Part shown: positions 6,809-14,022 of the stretch, piece after piece
Numbering within the stretch: position 1 is the stretch's first letter
Layout of the letters: every line of letters begins with the position of its first letter
Source: X23 sp050251575
GTDB lineage: Bacteria > Bacillota > Clostridia > SK-Y3
Direction: 5' to 3'
NCBI GenBank assembly: GCA_050251575.1
Contig: JBFWMP010000065.1
Coordinates: 1-14,022, forward strand
Length of the DNA: 14,022 nucleotides
The notes under the pieces: generated by a model
The model's input: only the letters and a program-made list of their open reading frames with translations
The model's database searches: none
What the model was told of the DNA's origin: nothing
Made by a program: the position numbers and the translations under genes

Positions 6809-7759
6809 TTACACCAATAACTTATGAACAGCAGTGTTGATAGATGCAGTCCATTTCTCAGGTTTCGATAAATCAACAAGGAAGGTTGTTTTAAAATAAT
6901 ATAGCCATTGGGCTATTGAATTCTTTCCAAATTCTTCTGTATTACCCGTAGAAATATCTTCGAATACCTCTCTGTATTCCGAATAAATAATAAAATAGGC
7001 GAGACTAATCCAAGATGAAAAAACTTCATTTCTAAAGGCATTTGAGCGAGAAAAATCTGTTATCTTTAGATCCTTATATCGACGATGGGATATATTCAAT
7101 AGTATACAAATATAATCATCACTGAATGGATCTGTTGAAGGATCTGAAGAATTGAATCGCATTTCCCATAGCGGACCATTAGGGCCAAAGTCTGCTAAAA
7201 GCGCTGGAAATAATGACCCAACTCCATCAAAAGCAATTTTGATAGGATTGCATAGATATCCCAAAACAGCTCCATTAGTGTTAGCTTTTCTCCCCCTATA
7301 CTGACATGTCTTTCGAGCGATATATACAAAATCAACAATCTCACCAATTCCACGGTACGTATTCTTGTTTAAAACCAATCGTTGCTTAATTACCAAAGGG
7401 CCTGTTTGGGATTGAGGCAAAAATGTTACATTTTTAAAAATATATCTTTGTTGCGATGAGGATGAGAGAAACTCTGAAGCTATTCCAACTTCTGCTCCAT
7501 CCGGGATAATCCCCGTCTCCCCATATAATTTCTGTGGATTAGTAATCGTTATACATCTTTCAATTGTGACTACTGTTTTATGTGGGTCCCAATACTCATA
7601 TTCACCTAATAGAATCAATCTACTATCAGAAACTGCAATTTGCTCGCTTTGTTTTAAGTCGTCAGTTTCATAGGTAATGTCTAGTAGATTTTCTTTAATC
7701 CCAATTTCTTGAATCAACTTCTGATTCAGCATGGGGTATTGGGGTATCTTATTTCTCAT
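6809..7759 (-). CDS. unrecognised 316-aa protein of the Z1/GHKL operon
   Basis: I do not recognise this protein. It has no signal peptide, membrane segment, Walker motif or nuclease signature. The first ~145 residues look beta-rich, with alternating hydrophobic strands such as RLILLGEYEYW (47-57) and PLVIKQRLVLN (121-131). A conserved-looking middle reads CQYRGRKANTNGAV (152-165) and FGPNGPLWEMRFN (191-203), and the last ~80 residues are helical (SSWISLAYFIIYSEYREVF, then SIAQWLYYFKTTFLV). Its ATG overlaps the end of the GHKL ATPase gene by 11 nt and its stop is 2 nt before the DUF6339-like gene, so it is firmly part of the operon. That coupling makes it a likely partner of the ATPase, perhaps an adaptor or DNA/protein recognition subunit. 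Confidence 0.8.
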   Translation of the reverse strand: MRNKIPQYPMLNQKLIQEIGIKENLLDITYETDDLKQSEQIAVSDSRLILLGEYEYWDPHKTVVTIERCITITNPQKLYGETGIIPDGAEVGIASEFLSSSSQQRYIFKNVTFLPQSQTGPLVIKQRLVLNKNTYRGIGEIVDFVYIARKTCQYRGRKANTNGAVLGYLCNPIKIAFDGVGSLFPALLADFGPNGPLWEMRFNSSDPSTDPFSDDYICILLNISHRRYKDLKITDFSRSNAFRNEVFSSWISLAYFIIYSEYREVFEDISTGNTEEFGKNSIAQWLYYFKTTFLVDLSKPEKWTASINTAVHKLLV

Positions 7760-9803
7760 CGACTGAATCCCATTTTAAATTCAATTGAAAATTTATTGAA
7801 TGATCTTTCACTCTCAGTAGAGTTTTTCCCTTGATAATAGATCTTGACAAAGCCTCATCCAGATCAGCTATTCGAAATACATTATCTTCAATTCGAAACC
7901 GTACATCATTGCTTGTATCGAAGATATCCTCATAACTCTTGTTTAAAAAATAAGTATAAGGTAATTCTTTAGGCGCCACTTTACTGGTTATTGATTTTTG
8001 TTTTTTGGAAGACAATTCCACAGAATCTATCCAACAAGGATAAGAGCCTAATAATTGTTCACTATCCCACTTTTGTTTTGAGACAATTCCATTTTCTGAT
8101 ACAACTTCAAAAATCATTGAGATGGACTTAATTGTTGTAGGTCCCCAATACAGGCTCCACTCAACAGATATTGTATTTGAATCCTGGGGGTATGATACAT
8201 TATCAATCATTACAGCCGGATTTTTTGTTCGATATTCATTTGGGATGGGGGTTTTTGAGCCTTTAGGTAAAACTCTTGCATCATTCCCCCAATCTTCAGG
8301 CATAAACGCTTTAGCTAAATATCTCATCACGGCATAATTATGATCTTCATTCTGATTCAGTAATTCTTCTTCAATATACAGCTTGTTAATTTTGGCAATC
8401 ACATGCCTTCGAATACGTTTAATAATATTAAATCCATACACATCATGCCATACAGAATGATCAGATTTCTCTGTTGAGCGCAAATAACCTTCAAAGGTAT
8501 CGGCTCCAATATAATCTCTGATATCAGGATGCAATAGATTATCAGAATTTGGAACAAATAAAGCTACTATGTATTTTCCACGTTCTGATGTCGTCATATC
8601 CCCTACCCAGCCAGGATCAAACCAGTTAATTATCATTCCTGGTTTACGCACAAATGCAAAAATTACTTTATTGTTTTCGTCACTTTCCTTTCTACATTCT
8701 ATATGCTCATATGGTGATCGATGATTATCAGGTTCCAGCATTCCTAAATCAGACATATTGAATTTCGCTGTAATTACATGCCCACTAAGCGTTTTATAAA
8801 ATGCATTTTTAATATTAATTGGAATCACATTAACTTTATGATTTTCTATACTATCTACGGCATTGTATAACTCTTGCATTTTTTGAAATATGGGAAAGGA
8901 GTTCTTAATTCTCTTCCCATTAACAAATGCAGATAGTTTTGGACCACTTCTAAATCTATCATTATTCAAACGTACACAATACCATCGTTGAATTGCAGAT
9001 TCTAGGTACCCTTCAACACCACGAAACCAGTCACACGAGATTTCTTGCGAGTCTCCTAGGACTTGCATTAAAGATGGGTCCAATCGAGATTTATCTGCAC
9101 CAAATATCATAATCGATGTTCCTGTTTCTCCATCCTTGAATCTCTGAACACCAAAATTCCTTAGGACATCTCCGATTTTTTTAACATTTTCCACTGCTTG
9201 TGTTACATTGCTATCTGCCTCGTATCTCTCTCCCCACCAGGCAATTCCAGAGGAGACGTTTGGCAAGTATAATGATTCTTTTCTTTCATCTTCAATGAAA
9301 CAAGCTGCCAGTCGTTCTTTGAAGACACCCTTTTTTGATGTCTGTATTTTTGAATAGAATACTATCAAACCTATTCCAACTCTATAGTAAATTGTTTTTC
9401 CAAGCCCCCATGAGCCTCCAGCGTCTTTTTTCTCTTGTGGATTTGAAAGATCATATACAAGTTTGGAGAAGTTACTATTTGATTTCCCATCAAAATGAGG
9501 CACGCCTGTTAATCCTTCTGTTCCTAAATCACGTATTTCTAGCATATATTGGTTATTGCTCGTAAGGTGTTGGAGCTCTGGAAAAACATCATGAATAGCT
9601 TGAATCGGAACTGTAGATGTATTGAAAGAAACAGTAACTGAATCAGCATTGCTAGCAAGCGATGCATCCAAACTATTCTGAATTGCTTCACGTACAAGAA
9701 GGTCAGCAAGAGGAGTTTCTTGATTCTGCAGTGAACGAAGCACCTTGCTTCCGGTCGTTGGCATTTTATCTTGAATCAGAGGTTCGAAATCAAAATAGCT
9801 CAT
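7749..9803 (-). CDS. GHKL (MORC/paraMORC-like) ATPase
   Basis: A ~684-aa ATPase of the gyrase-Hsp90-histidine kinase-MutL superfamily. The Bergerat ATP-binding motifs are clear (numbered from the upstream GTG): motif I LVREAIQNSLDA (38-49, E41, N45, D48), motif II EIRDLGTEGLTG (91-102, D94) and motif III GGSWGLGKTIYY (131-142). There is no histidine-kinase phosphoacceptor domain and no topoisomerase toprim. The remaining ~500 residues probably include the S5-like transducer domain and extra helical and beta regions. Family members dimerise on ATP binding and act as clamps or DNA-remodelling engines. Bacterial MORC and paraMORC proteins occur in restriction-modification loci. I prefer the ATG at 9803 (GAGGA 9 nt upstream) to the GTG at 9809, although the latter would give a GTGA stop/start overlap with the Z1 gene. 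Either way the two genes are coupled. Confidence 0.88.
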   Translation of the reverse strand: MSYFDFEPLIQDKMPTTGSKVLRSLQNQETPLADLLVREAIQNSLDASLASNADSVTVSFNTSTVPIQAIHDVFPELQHLTSNNQYMLEIRDLGTEGLTGVPHFDGKSNSNFSKLVYDLSNPQEKKDAGGSWGLGKTIYYRVGIGLIVFYSKIQTSKKGVFKERLAACFIEDERKESLYLPNVSSGIAWWGERYEADSNVTQAVENVKKIGDVLRNFGVQRFKDGETGTSIMIFGADKSRLDPSLMQVLGDSQEISCDWFRGVEGYLESAIQRWYCVRLNNDRFRSGPKLSAFVNGKRIKNSFPIFQKMQELYNAVDSIENHKVNVIPINIKNAFYKTLSGHVITAKFNMSDLGMLEPDNHRSPYEHIECRKESDENNKVIFAFVRKPGMIINWFDPGWVGDMTTSERGKYIVALFVPNSDNLLHPDIRDYIGADTFEGYLRSTEKSDHSVWHDVYGFNIIKRIRRHVIAKINKLYIEEELLNQNEDHNYAVMRYLAKAFMPEDWGNDARVLPKGSKTPIPNEYRTKNPAVMIDNVSYPQDSNTISVEWSLYWGPTTIKSISMIFEVVSENGIVSKQKWDSEQLLGSYPCWIDSVELSSKKQKSITSKVAPKELPYTYFLNKSYEDIFDTSNDVRFRIEDNVFRIADLDEALSRSIIKGKTLLRVKDHSINFQLNLKWDSVDEK

Positions 9804-9805
9804 AC

Positions 9806-12520
9806 TCACTCTTCCTCAGAATAATCTACCGATTGGGGTATTCTAACCGTAAGAGATTTTACAAATGTTTTAGAATTGTCATTTCCACTGATACTCGGTA
9901 TCCATAAACTGATTCCAATTAAATCTTTAATACTCTCACCAGTCTTTACTCTTTTCTCATCAAGGACTTCTCCAATAATATTATAAATAATCATCTGTGG
10001 AGTATGCCCTAACTCATAAGCTTCTCTAATTTTCATGATGGTATGTTTATCGGGAGTCCCTTTAATAGGGGAATCGGTTTTCACATCAGAGAGCAGGTCT
10101 TTTGGTGCCCGCATAACTTTTGTATATAATTCTTTATCTGCAGGTCTATAGATAATTGATCTTCTTACACAAGGAACTTGTACTAGTTCCCACAATTCTG
10201 TTTTACCTTCCCTTTCGATACTTCCAATGACTATGTTCCAATCTGCATACTCAGCTTCATGCTCTACTGATTCATACCACGTGAAAAATGGATCTAAATC
10301 AGATAGAACCAATGTATCAGGATGAAATTGCATTCGAGATAGATAGTTCTTTACTAAATTGAAAGATACATGTTCAAAATAAATTGAAGTTCCATCAATA
10401 CTATATTTTGATGAACCAAGTTTTCTTATAAAATTTTCTGTCTCAACAAGGTTGTTGGTAATAGCATCTTTTTTAAATAATGTGGTTTGAGTATTAAACC
10501 CGGAATAATCTACATCATATGGAATTGCATTCTGCATCTTATTCTTACCGGTTGGTCTCAACCAACTAGATCGTATTGAATTTTTAACTCGTGGTCCCAA
10601 ATCTTTTGGAGACAGCCTATCTTCGTTGAAACTTTTTAAATCGGCCCGTAATTCTTCTTCCAATGCAGTTAGGAAGCTAAATTTCTCCTGGGTGTCATCT
10701 GTCATCCATATCCTAGGCAATAATTCATATCCACGTCTGTATCCAAACCATCGACCCATCTGCATTAACGTATCAGCTTGGCATACATTTCTTAAAAAAT
10801 AGGTACATAGCAAACCTTCTAAGGTTAATCCTCTAGAAAGTGTATTTCCCCCAATTACAATAAAGGCTGTCGGATGATCAGCTGGATGCTCGTTATTTGG
10901 ATATAGAAGTCTAATGTGCTCATTATTATCATTGATACCGGTATTGGAAGAGTTATCAATACACAAATTAATACCTTTAGAAAATGATACAACATCATTC
11001 TCCCTTTCAATATAAATAGGAGTGACTTCATGTATTATTTTTGGGATTTCTTCTTTGATTAGGGAGAACTCGGGGTATTCCTCTACTTGCTCGAGCAAAC
11101 GGTACTCAGGAAATTGATTCTTAAAGTCTTCCAATGAAAAACGATTTCTTTCAAAATTATAGATATTCTTGCAAAGTTCAAGAATCTCTTGCTCTGTTGT
11201 ATCTTCAAACCATTTACTGATAGCATTAGCCATATTTTGGTGATGAATTTGTTTCTGGCTAGTATGGATCAGCATTGTAACTGGTTTGATTACCCCCTGA
11301 GACCTTCTAACCGCACAACAACAGATGAACCATGCTAAAGCATTTTTCAAAGATGTTGGTATATCGGATGATATTCCAGCGTGAATTTTCTTAGTTATTA
11401 TCTTGAAATCATCATCTATTTCTGATGGTGTATTCTTAGGGATTGTCCTAATTATATCAATTCCTTCACCATAGTCTTCACAACCAAATATTTGTTTAGG
11501 CCCAAAATGTTCGAATGATTGAGGCAATAATTTTATGAAATCACGAGGATAAAGTGATTCTGGGAATGCTTCATTTAAAAAGCATGAATAGGGAGTAGCT
11601 GTATATGCAACATAATTTACCGCTTTTGCTGAGACTTGAGTTAACTCAATAATCAATTTATTGATTTTTGTTCTATCACTCGCACTTGTATTTATACTCG
11701 CTTGATCAGCCTCATCATCAATAATAACCAATCTCATTTGCTTTAGTTTGTTTTTATCACTTTTAAGCCAGCTTAGAAGATTTTCCAGTCTACTTTTCAC
11801 TTTTAACGAAACCGTAAAATATCTTGTTGGATTTCCTTTTTGAAGCAACATATTCTGTAAACTATGATTTGGTTCAGTATTTGTTCCAAGCTGTGATAAT
11901 TGTAACCACTGCAGATTACCTGGATGATTGAGATCTTTGAAAAGTCTATTTGAGGTCTGTCTTCGTAAACTTTCAATTGTACCAGAGAGAATTATGAAAA
12001 AATTCCATCCATTATCGGCTCCAACCGCCATAAGTGATGCAATATTTGCTGTTTTTCCTGATTGGACATGTCCTACAACCAACCCTTTTATCGCTTTATC
12101 ATGACGCTCACTAGTATCTCTACTCATTCTTTTTAGCGAATTAACTGCATTCAATCCTAGTTGGTCAACAGAAGGTTCATACCATCCCTCTCTTATGAGA
12201 TGTGTACGATATAGTTGCCAAGAAGATTCCTCTACTTCAGATAAACGCACGTCAGCTGAAATCTCATCCCCAACTGTTACATCATCAGTTGGTCTTATTT
12301 CAGCTTGTTTTCGTTTATGTTGCTCTTCCACGTGGTCAATTAGAATGCCCCATTGTCCAGGAGTTACTAAAACATTAACGACTCCCAATTTAACAAATTG
12401 TTCCAAGTATGCTTCATCAAAACCAGATTTTCTCAATTCGTCAAACGTTTTTCCGTTTCGTACTTGTCTTTTAATCAAACTTATATGGTCATCATAGTGC
12501 GGATCTGTTGCATCAAACAT
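9806..12520 (-). CDS. Z1-domain P-loop (SF2-related) ATPase
   Basis: A 904-aa protein with helicase-like motifs: Walker A GHVQSGKT (150-157), Walker B VIIDDEAD (265-272), a motif-III-like TATP (307-310), then the Z1 signature region with GGNTLSRGLTLEG (557-569) and QMGRWFGYRRGY (587-598), which carries arginine-finger-like residues. Z1 proteins are related to superfamily II helicases and are found in predicted restriction-modification systems, commonly beside a GHKL ATPase and DUF4420. Length and motif order are typical, and the gene looks intact. The N-terminal ~110 residues and C-terminal ~300 residues are family-specific and may bind DNA or partner proteins. The ATG at 12520 has an ideal AAGGAG 8 nt upstream. 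It is the first gene of the operon that continues through the GHKL, 316-aa and DUF6339-like genes. The likely role is a DNA-translocating or remodelling motor; strand unwinding is not shown. Confidence 0.93.
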   Translation of the reverse strand: MFDATDPHYDDHISLIKRQVRNGKTFDELRKSGFDEAYLEQFVKLGVVNVLVTPGQWGILIDHVEEQHKRKQAEIRPTDDVTVGDEISADVRLSEVEESSWQLYRTHLIREGWYEPSVDQLGLNAVNSLKRMSRDTSERHDKAIKGLVVGHVQSGKTANIASLMAVGADNGWNFFIILSGTIESLRRQTSNRLFKDLNHPGNLQWLQLSQLGTNTEPNHSLQNMLLQKGNPTRYFTVSLKVKSRLENLLSWLKSDKNKLKQMRLVIIDDEADQASINTSASDRTKINKLIIELTQVSAKAVNYVAYTATPYSCFLNEAFPESLYPRDFIKLLPQSFEHFGPKQIFGCEDYGEGIDIIRTIPKNTPSEIDDDFKIITKKIHAGISSDIPTSLKNALAWFICCCAVRRSQGVIKPVTMLIHTSQKQIHHQNMANAISKWFEDTTEQEILELCKNIYNFERNRFSLEDFKNQFPEYRLLEQVEEYPEFSLIKEEIPKIIHEVTPIYIERENDVVSFSKGINLCIDNSSNTGINDNNEHIRLLYPNNEHPADHPTAFIVIGGNTLSRGLTLEGLLCTYFLRNVCQADTLMQMGRWFGYRRGYELLPRIWMTDDTQEKFSFLTALEEELRADLKSFNEDRLSPKDLGPRVKNSIRSSWLRPTGKNKMQNAIPYDVDYSGFNTQTTLFKKDAITNNLVETENFIRKLGSSKYSIDGTSIYFEHVSFNLVKNYLSRMQFHPDTLVLSDLDPFFTWYESVEHEAEYADWNIVIGSIEREGKTELWELVQVPCVRRSIIYRPADKELYTKVMRAPKDLLSDVKTDSPIKGTPDKHTIMKIREAYELGHTPQMIIYNIIGEVLDEKRVKTGESIKDLIGISLWIPSISGNDNSKTFVKSLTVRIPQSVDYSEEE

Positions 12521-12528
12521 CTAAAGAA

Positions 12529-12534
12529 CTCCTT
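12529..12534 (-). promoter_or_regulatory. strong ribosome binding site for the Z1 gene
   Basis: AAGGAG stands 8 nt before the ATG at 12520 on the minus strand. It is among the best such sites in the window and fixes the Z1 start. Confidence 0.85.
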
Positions 12535-12643
12535 ACTTATTACTGTAGGAAATATATGTCATACATAGCTCATTTTTATATCTATGGAATATAAGCAGAA
12601 AATCCCTCTTGTTTCAAAAATGGAATACATTCAAAAAACAATT

Positions 12644-12658
12644 ATTGTATCTAACAAT
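12644..12658. promoter_or_regulatory. short inverted repeat, possible operator
   Basis: ATTGT-N5-ACAAT lies ~25-40 nt downstream of the Z1 promoter's -10, within the likely leader. The arms are only 5 bp, so chance is possible in this AT-rich DNA. No regulator gene is visible nearby. Confidence 0.22.
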
Positions 12659-12683
12659 TCCTATAAAACATCTCTTATAGACT

Positions 12684-12712
12684 AGTATAGCCTAAAACCA
12701 ATCGTATAACAA
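12684..12712 (-). promoter_or_regulatory. sigma70-type promoter of the Z1 operon
   Basis: On the minus strand TTGTTA (12707-12712), a 17-nt spacer and TATACT (12684-12689) form a good promoter pointing into the Z1 gene, ~165 nt upstream of its ATG. It lies in the 249-nt gap after the EcoRII-N-like gene, which supports a separate transcription unit for Z1-GHKL-316 aa-DUF6339. Confidence 0.6.
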
Positions 12713-12769
12713 TTTTTCTTTGCATCTATTTTTGAATGCTTTATACCAACAGGTTTTCAAAATAAAAGC

Positions 12770-13861
12770 TCACAATGAACACTGCATAGATGACGTAACG
12801 TGTTTAATATCTCCAAAATTCAATATAGAAGTTTTCACCTTCAATACAAGATTTTCTATTGAAATCGAATTGGTAATAGCAGAATCCAAGAGCTTATAGT
12901 CTACTTGATAATTAGATAGATGGCTCATCACAACTTTCATAGAGGAACAAACCCTTATTGCACAACTTTGTTCGTCAATATTAGAAATACTGAATATTCC
13001 AAAATCACCACACGCTTGAATCATAGTAAGTTCATCCAATGTCAAGAAAAACTCTTGGGGTTCTTCAAACAATGAAATTTTCAATAAGACATTTCTTTCA
13101 ACCTTATTGTTAATAATCATTTTACAATAATTTGCATATCTATTCGCACCAACTGTCAAGATATCAAAATCAGTAATCTGCCCATTCTGCTTTTTACGAT
13201 TGAGAATTTCTGAAAGATATTCTATTGCTTTCTGCTGCAACAAAGAAGTGAAGTCAGTGAGATTAAAAATTGAATCTAGGGTCCTTTCGATTGAATCTAG
13301 CATTTGTTGTTGTTGTATTTTCTTTATTATAATCTCAATATCTTGTTTTAAAATCGAAATGATATAGTTTTGTATTTGCAAAATAATTTCATCGTAATGC
13401 TGATTCTTTGGTGAAATCACTTTCAGTGAATCTAATAAAGATTCTTCATCTAATTCATTCAATTTCGCGAAAAGAGAATCTTCATCACTAAATAAAGCCG
13501 TAATAATCTTACCTGAATCAGTTCCAAACCATATAAGGTACCATTCTATCTCTGGAACTTCTTGAACAATAGATCGTATCCGATTTACTAATGAAAATTC
13601 ACTAGTTCCCAAACGAAATTTAGGACTTCTAGTTGTACCGTCAGGATTGGTGATACGGTCGAAATAGATATCAACTATTTCAAATGAACCATTTGAAAAG
13701 AACAACCCATTTTCTGAAGAGGTATGATTATCAATAAACGTGAGCACATCATTATAGAGGCCAATGTGAGTCTGATGAGATTTCCCTATACCAAGATCAG
13801 CATTTGTAAGTTTCTTGATTCCGATAGTGTTTTCTGCATGAACCTTGAACAAGTCTATCAT
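12770..13861 (-). CDS. EcoRII N-terminal (effector-binding) domain-like protein
   Basis: A 363-aa soluble protein. Residues 13-43 (IGIKKLTNADLGIGKSHQ, then THIGLYNDVLTFI) resemble the start of EcoRII as I recall it (IKRLSANDTGATGGHQVGLY). They share the 'IK+L...D.G...HQ..GLY' pattern of the EcoRII-N, B3-like DNA-binding pseudobarrel. A following stretch (65-85, DIYFDRITNPDGTTRSPKFR) also echoes the EcoRII 'Y.....R.' region. Residues 150-225 are helical and Gln-rich. Around 228-290 the order DFDIL...LLKIS...FFLTLDEL faintly resembles DUF3883-type (PD-(D/E)XK-like) domains, but the expected Glu before the Lys is replaced by Leu, so this part may be inactive. The ATG is preceded by GAGGAG 6 nt upstream. 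The gene begins 18 nt after the stop of a cytosine-5 methyltransferase gene, so it is probably its restriction or target-sensing partner. Confidence 0.7.
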   Translation of the reverse strand: MIDLFKVHAENTIGIKKLTNADLGIGKSHQTHIGLYNDVLTFIDNHTSSENGLFFSNGSFEIVDIYFDRITNPDGTTRSPKFRLGTSEFSLVNRIRSIVQEVPEIEWYLIWFGTDSGKIITALFSDEDSLFAKLNELDEESLLDSLKVISPKNQHYDEIILQIQNYIISILKQDIEIIIKKIQQQQMLDSIERTLDSIFNLTDFTSLLQQKAIEYLSEILNRKKQNGQITDFDILTVGANRYANYCKMIINNKVERNVLLKISLFEEPQEFFLTLDELTMIQACGDFGIFSISNIDEQSCAIRVCSSMKVVMSHLSNYQVDYKLLDSAITNSISIENLVLKVKTSILNFGDIKHVTSSMQCSL

Positions 13862-13867
13862 AGAAAG

Positions 13868-13873
13868 CTCCTC
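13868..13873 (-). promoter_or_regulatory. ribosome binding site of the EcoRII-N-like gene
   Basis: GAGGAG on the minus strand, 6 nt before the ATG at 13861, in the 18-nt gap after the upstream methyltransferase stop. It fixes the start and shows the two genes form one unit. Confidence 0.8.
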
Positions 13874-13879
13874 AAATTA

Positions 13880-14022
13880 TTATAACCCTTTATAAACAAA
13901 TAAATAATACAATATCGCATATACAGTATTCACACTTACTGCATTTCCTGCTTGTTTTAGGAGTTGAAATTCACTCACTTTATTTTGAATCGCTTTATCA
14001 TAAAAACTGCCAGGAAATCCCT
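13880..14022 (-). CDS. second DNA (cytosine-5-)-methyltransferase, C-terminal end
   Basis: Only the last ~47 codons are in the window; the gene enters from the right edge and ends in TAA at 13880. The translation reads GFPGSFYDKAIQNKVSEFQL, then LKQAGNAVSVNTVYAILYYL. This is the end of motif IX (the 'GFP..F' that follows 'ARLQ') and motif X ('kQaGNaVsV..V.ai') of cytosine-5 methyltransferases. The 'FY' and 'QAGNAV' variants differ from the Dcm-like gene at 3761, so it is a different paralogue, not a duplicate. It lies 18 nt upstream of the EcoRII-N-like gene in the same direction. Its target cannot be judged because the recognition region is outside the window. Confidence 0.88.
   Translation of the reverse strand, partial: GFPGSFYDKAIQNKVSEFQLLKQAGNAVSVNTVYAILYYLFVYKGL

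Noticed and set aside
7749..9803. Sensor histidine kinase or Hsp90
   Set aside because: The GHKL motifs are shared, but there is no phosphoacceptor His domain or membrane segment and no Hsp90 middle domain; the operon context fits MORC/paraMORC.
12195..12497. 100-codon plus-strand open frame
   Set aside because: It is antisense to the Z1 N-terminus; Cys/Ser-rich shadow translation.
12770..13861. Full EcoRII or HpaII-type restriction enzyme
   Set aside because: Only the N-terminus resembles EcoRII. I see no intact PD-(D/E)XK or EcoRII catalytic region, so I did not name it a restriction enzyme.

Overview
The window is part of a bacterial defence island. All confidently called genes lie on the minus strand, so the text below reads right to left for transcription. 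The host is uncertain. A lipoprotein with chitobiase/hexosaminidase C-terminal-type repeats and a tRNA remnant without an encoded CCA would suit a spirochaete (Treponema/Sphaerochaeta-like), but this is a weak inference. By eye, the far left (about 1-500) is richer in G+C than the AT-rich remainder, which suggests mosaic or transferred DNA.

Left part (1-3360). The left edge holds the first ~114 codons of brxA (DUF1819), the usual first gene of a BREX phage-defence operon, with a good sigma70-type promoter. The rest of BREX should lie outside the window to the left. Next come an unrecognised ~442-aa protein with a CxxC pair, a surface lipoprotein, and a gene-poor stretch.

Boundary (about 3380-3700). 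A 42-nt piece matching the 3' half of a tRNA-Val(CAC) gene, ending exactly at the anticodon loop, is followed by a strong UUCG-loop terminator. Beside it are two pairs of 12-nt-period direct repeats. This looks like the attachment site of a tRNA-integrating element lying to the right.

Right part (3761-14022). This is a candidate multi-gene modification/defence cassette. Reading in the direction of transcription it contains: the C-terminal end of a cytosine-5 methyltransferase cut by the window edge; a 363-aa protein whose N-terminus resembles the EcoRII effector-binding domain; a promoter; a Z1-domain ATPase; a GHKL (MORC/paraMORC-like) ATPase; an unrecognised 316-aa protein; a DUF6339-like protein; a PD-(D/E)XK protein of the DUF4420 type; and a full Dcm-like cytosine-5 methyltransferase. 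Z1 through DUF6339 are coupled or overlapping and must act together. The likely logic is that the methyltransferases mark self DNA, the Z1 and GHKL ATPases act as DNA-dependent motor and clamp, and the PD-(D/E)XK protein cuts. Related GHKL/SF2 ATPase/methylase neighbourhoods were described computationally by Iyer, Abhiman and Aravind (MORC and paraMORC proteins in restriction-modification systems). The EcoRII-N-like protein, the second methyltransferase and the 316-aa protein are the least explained parts.
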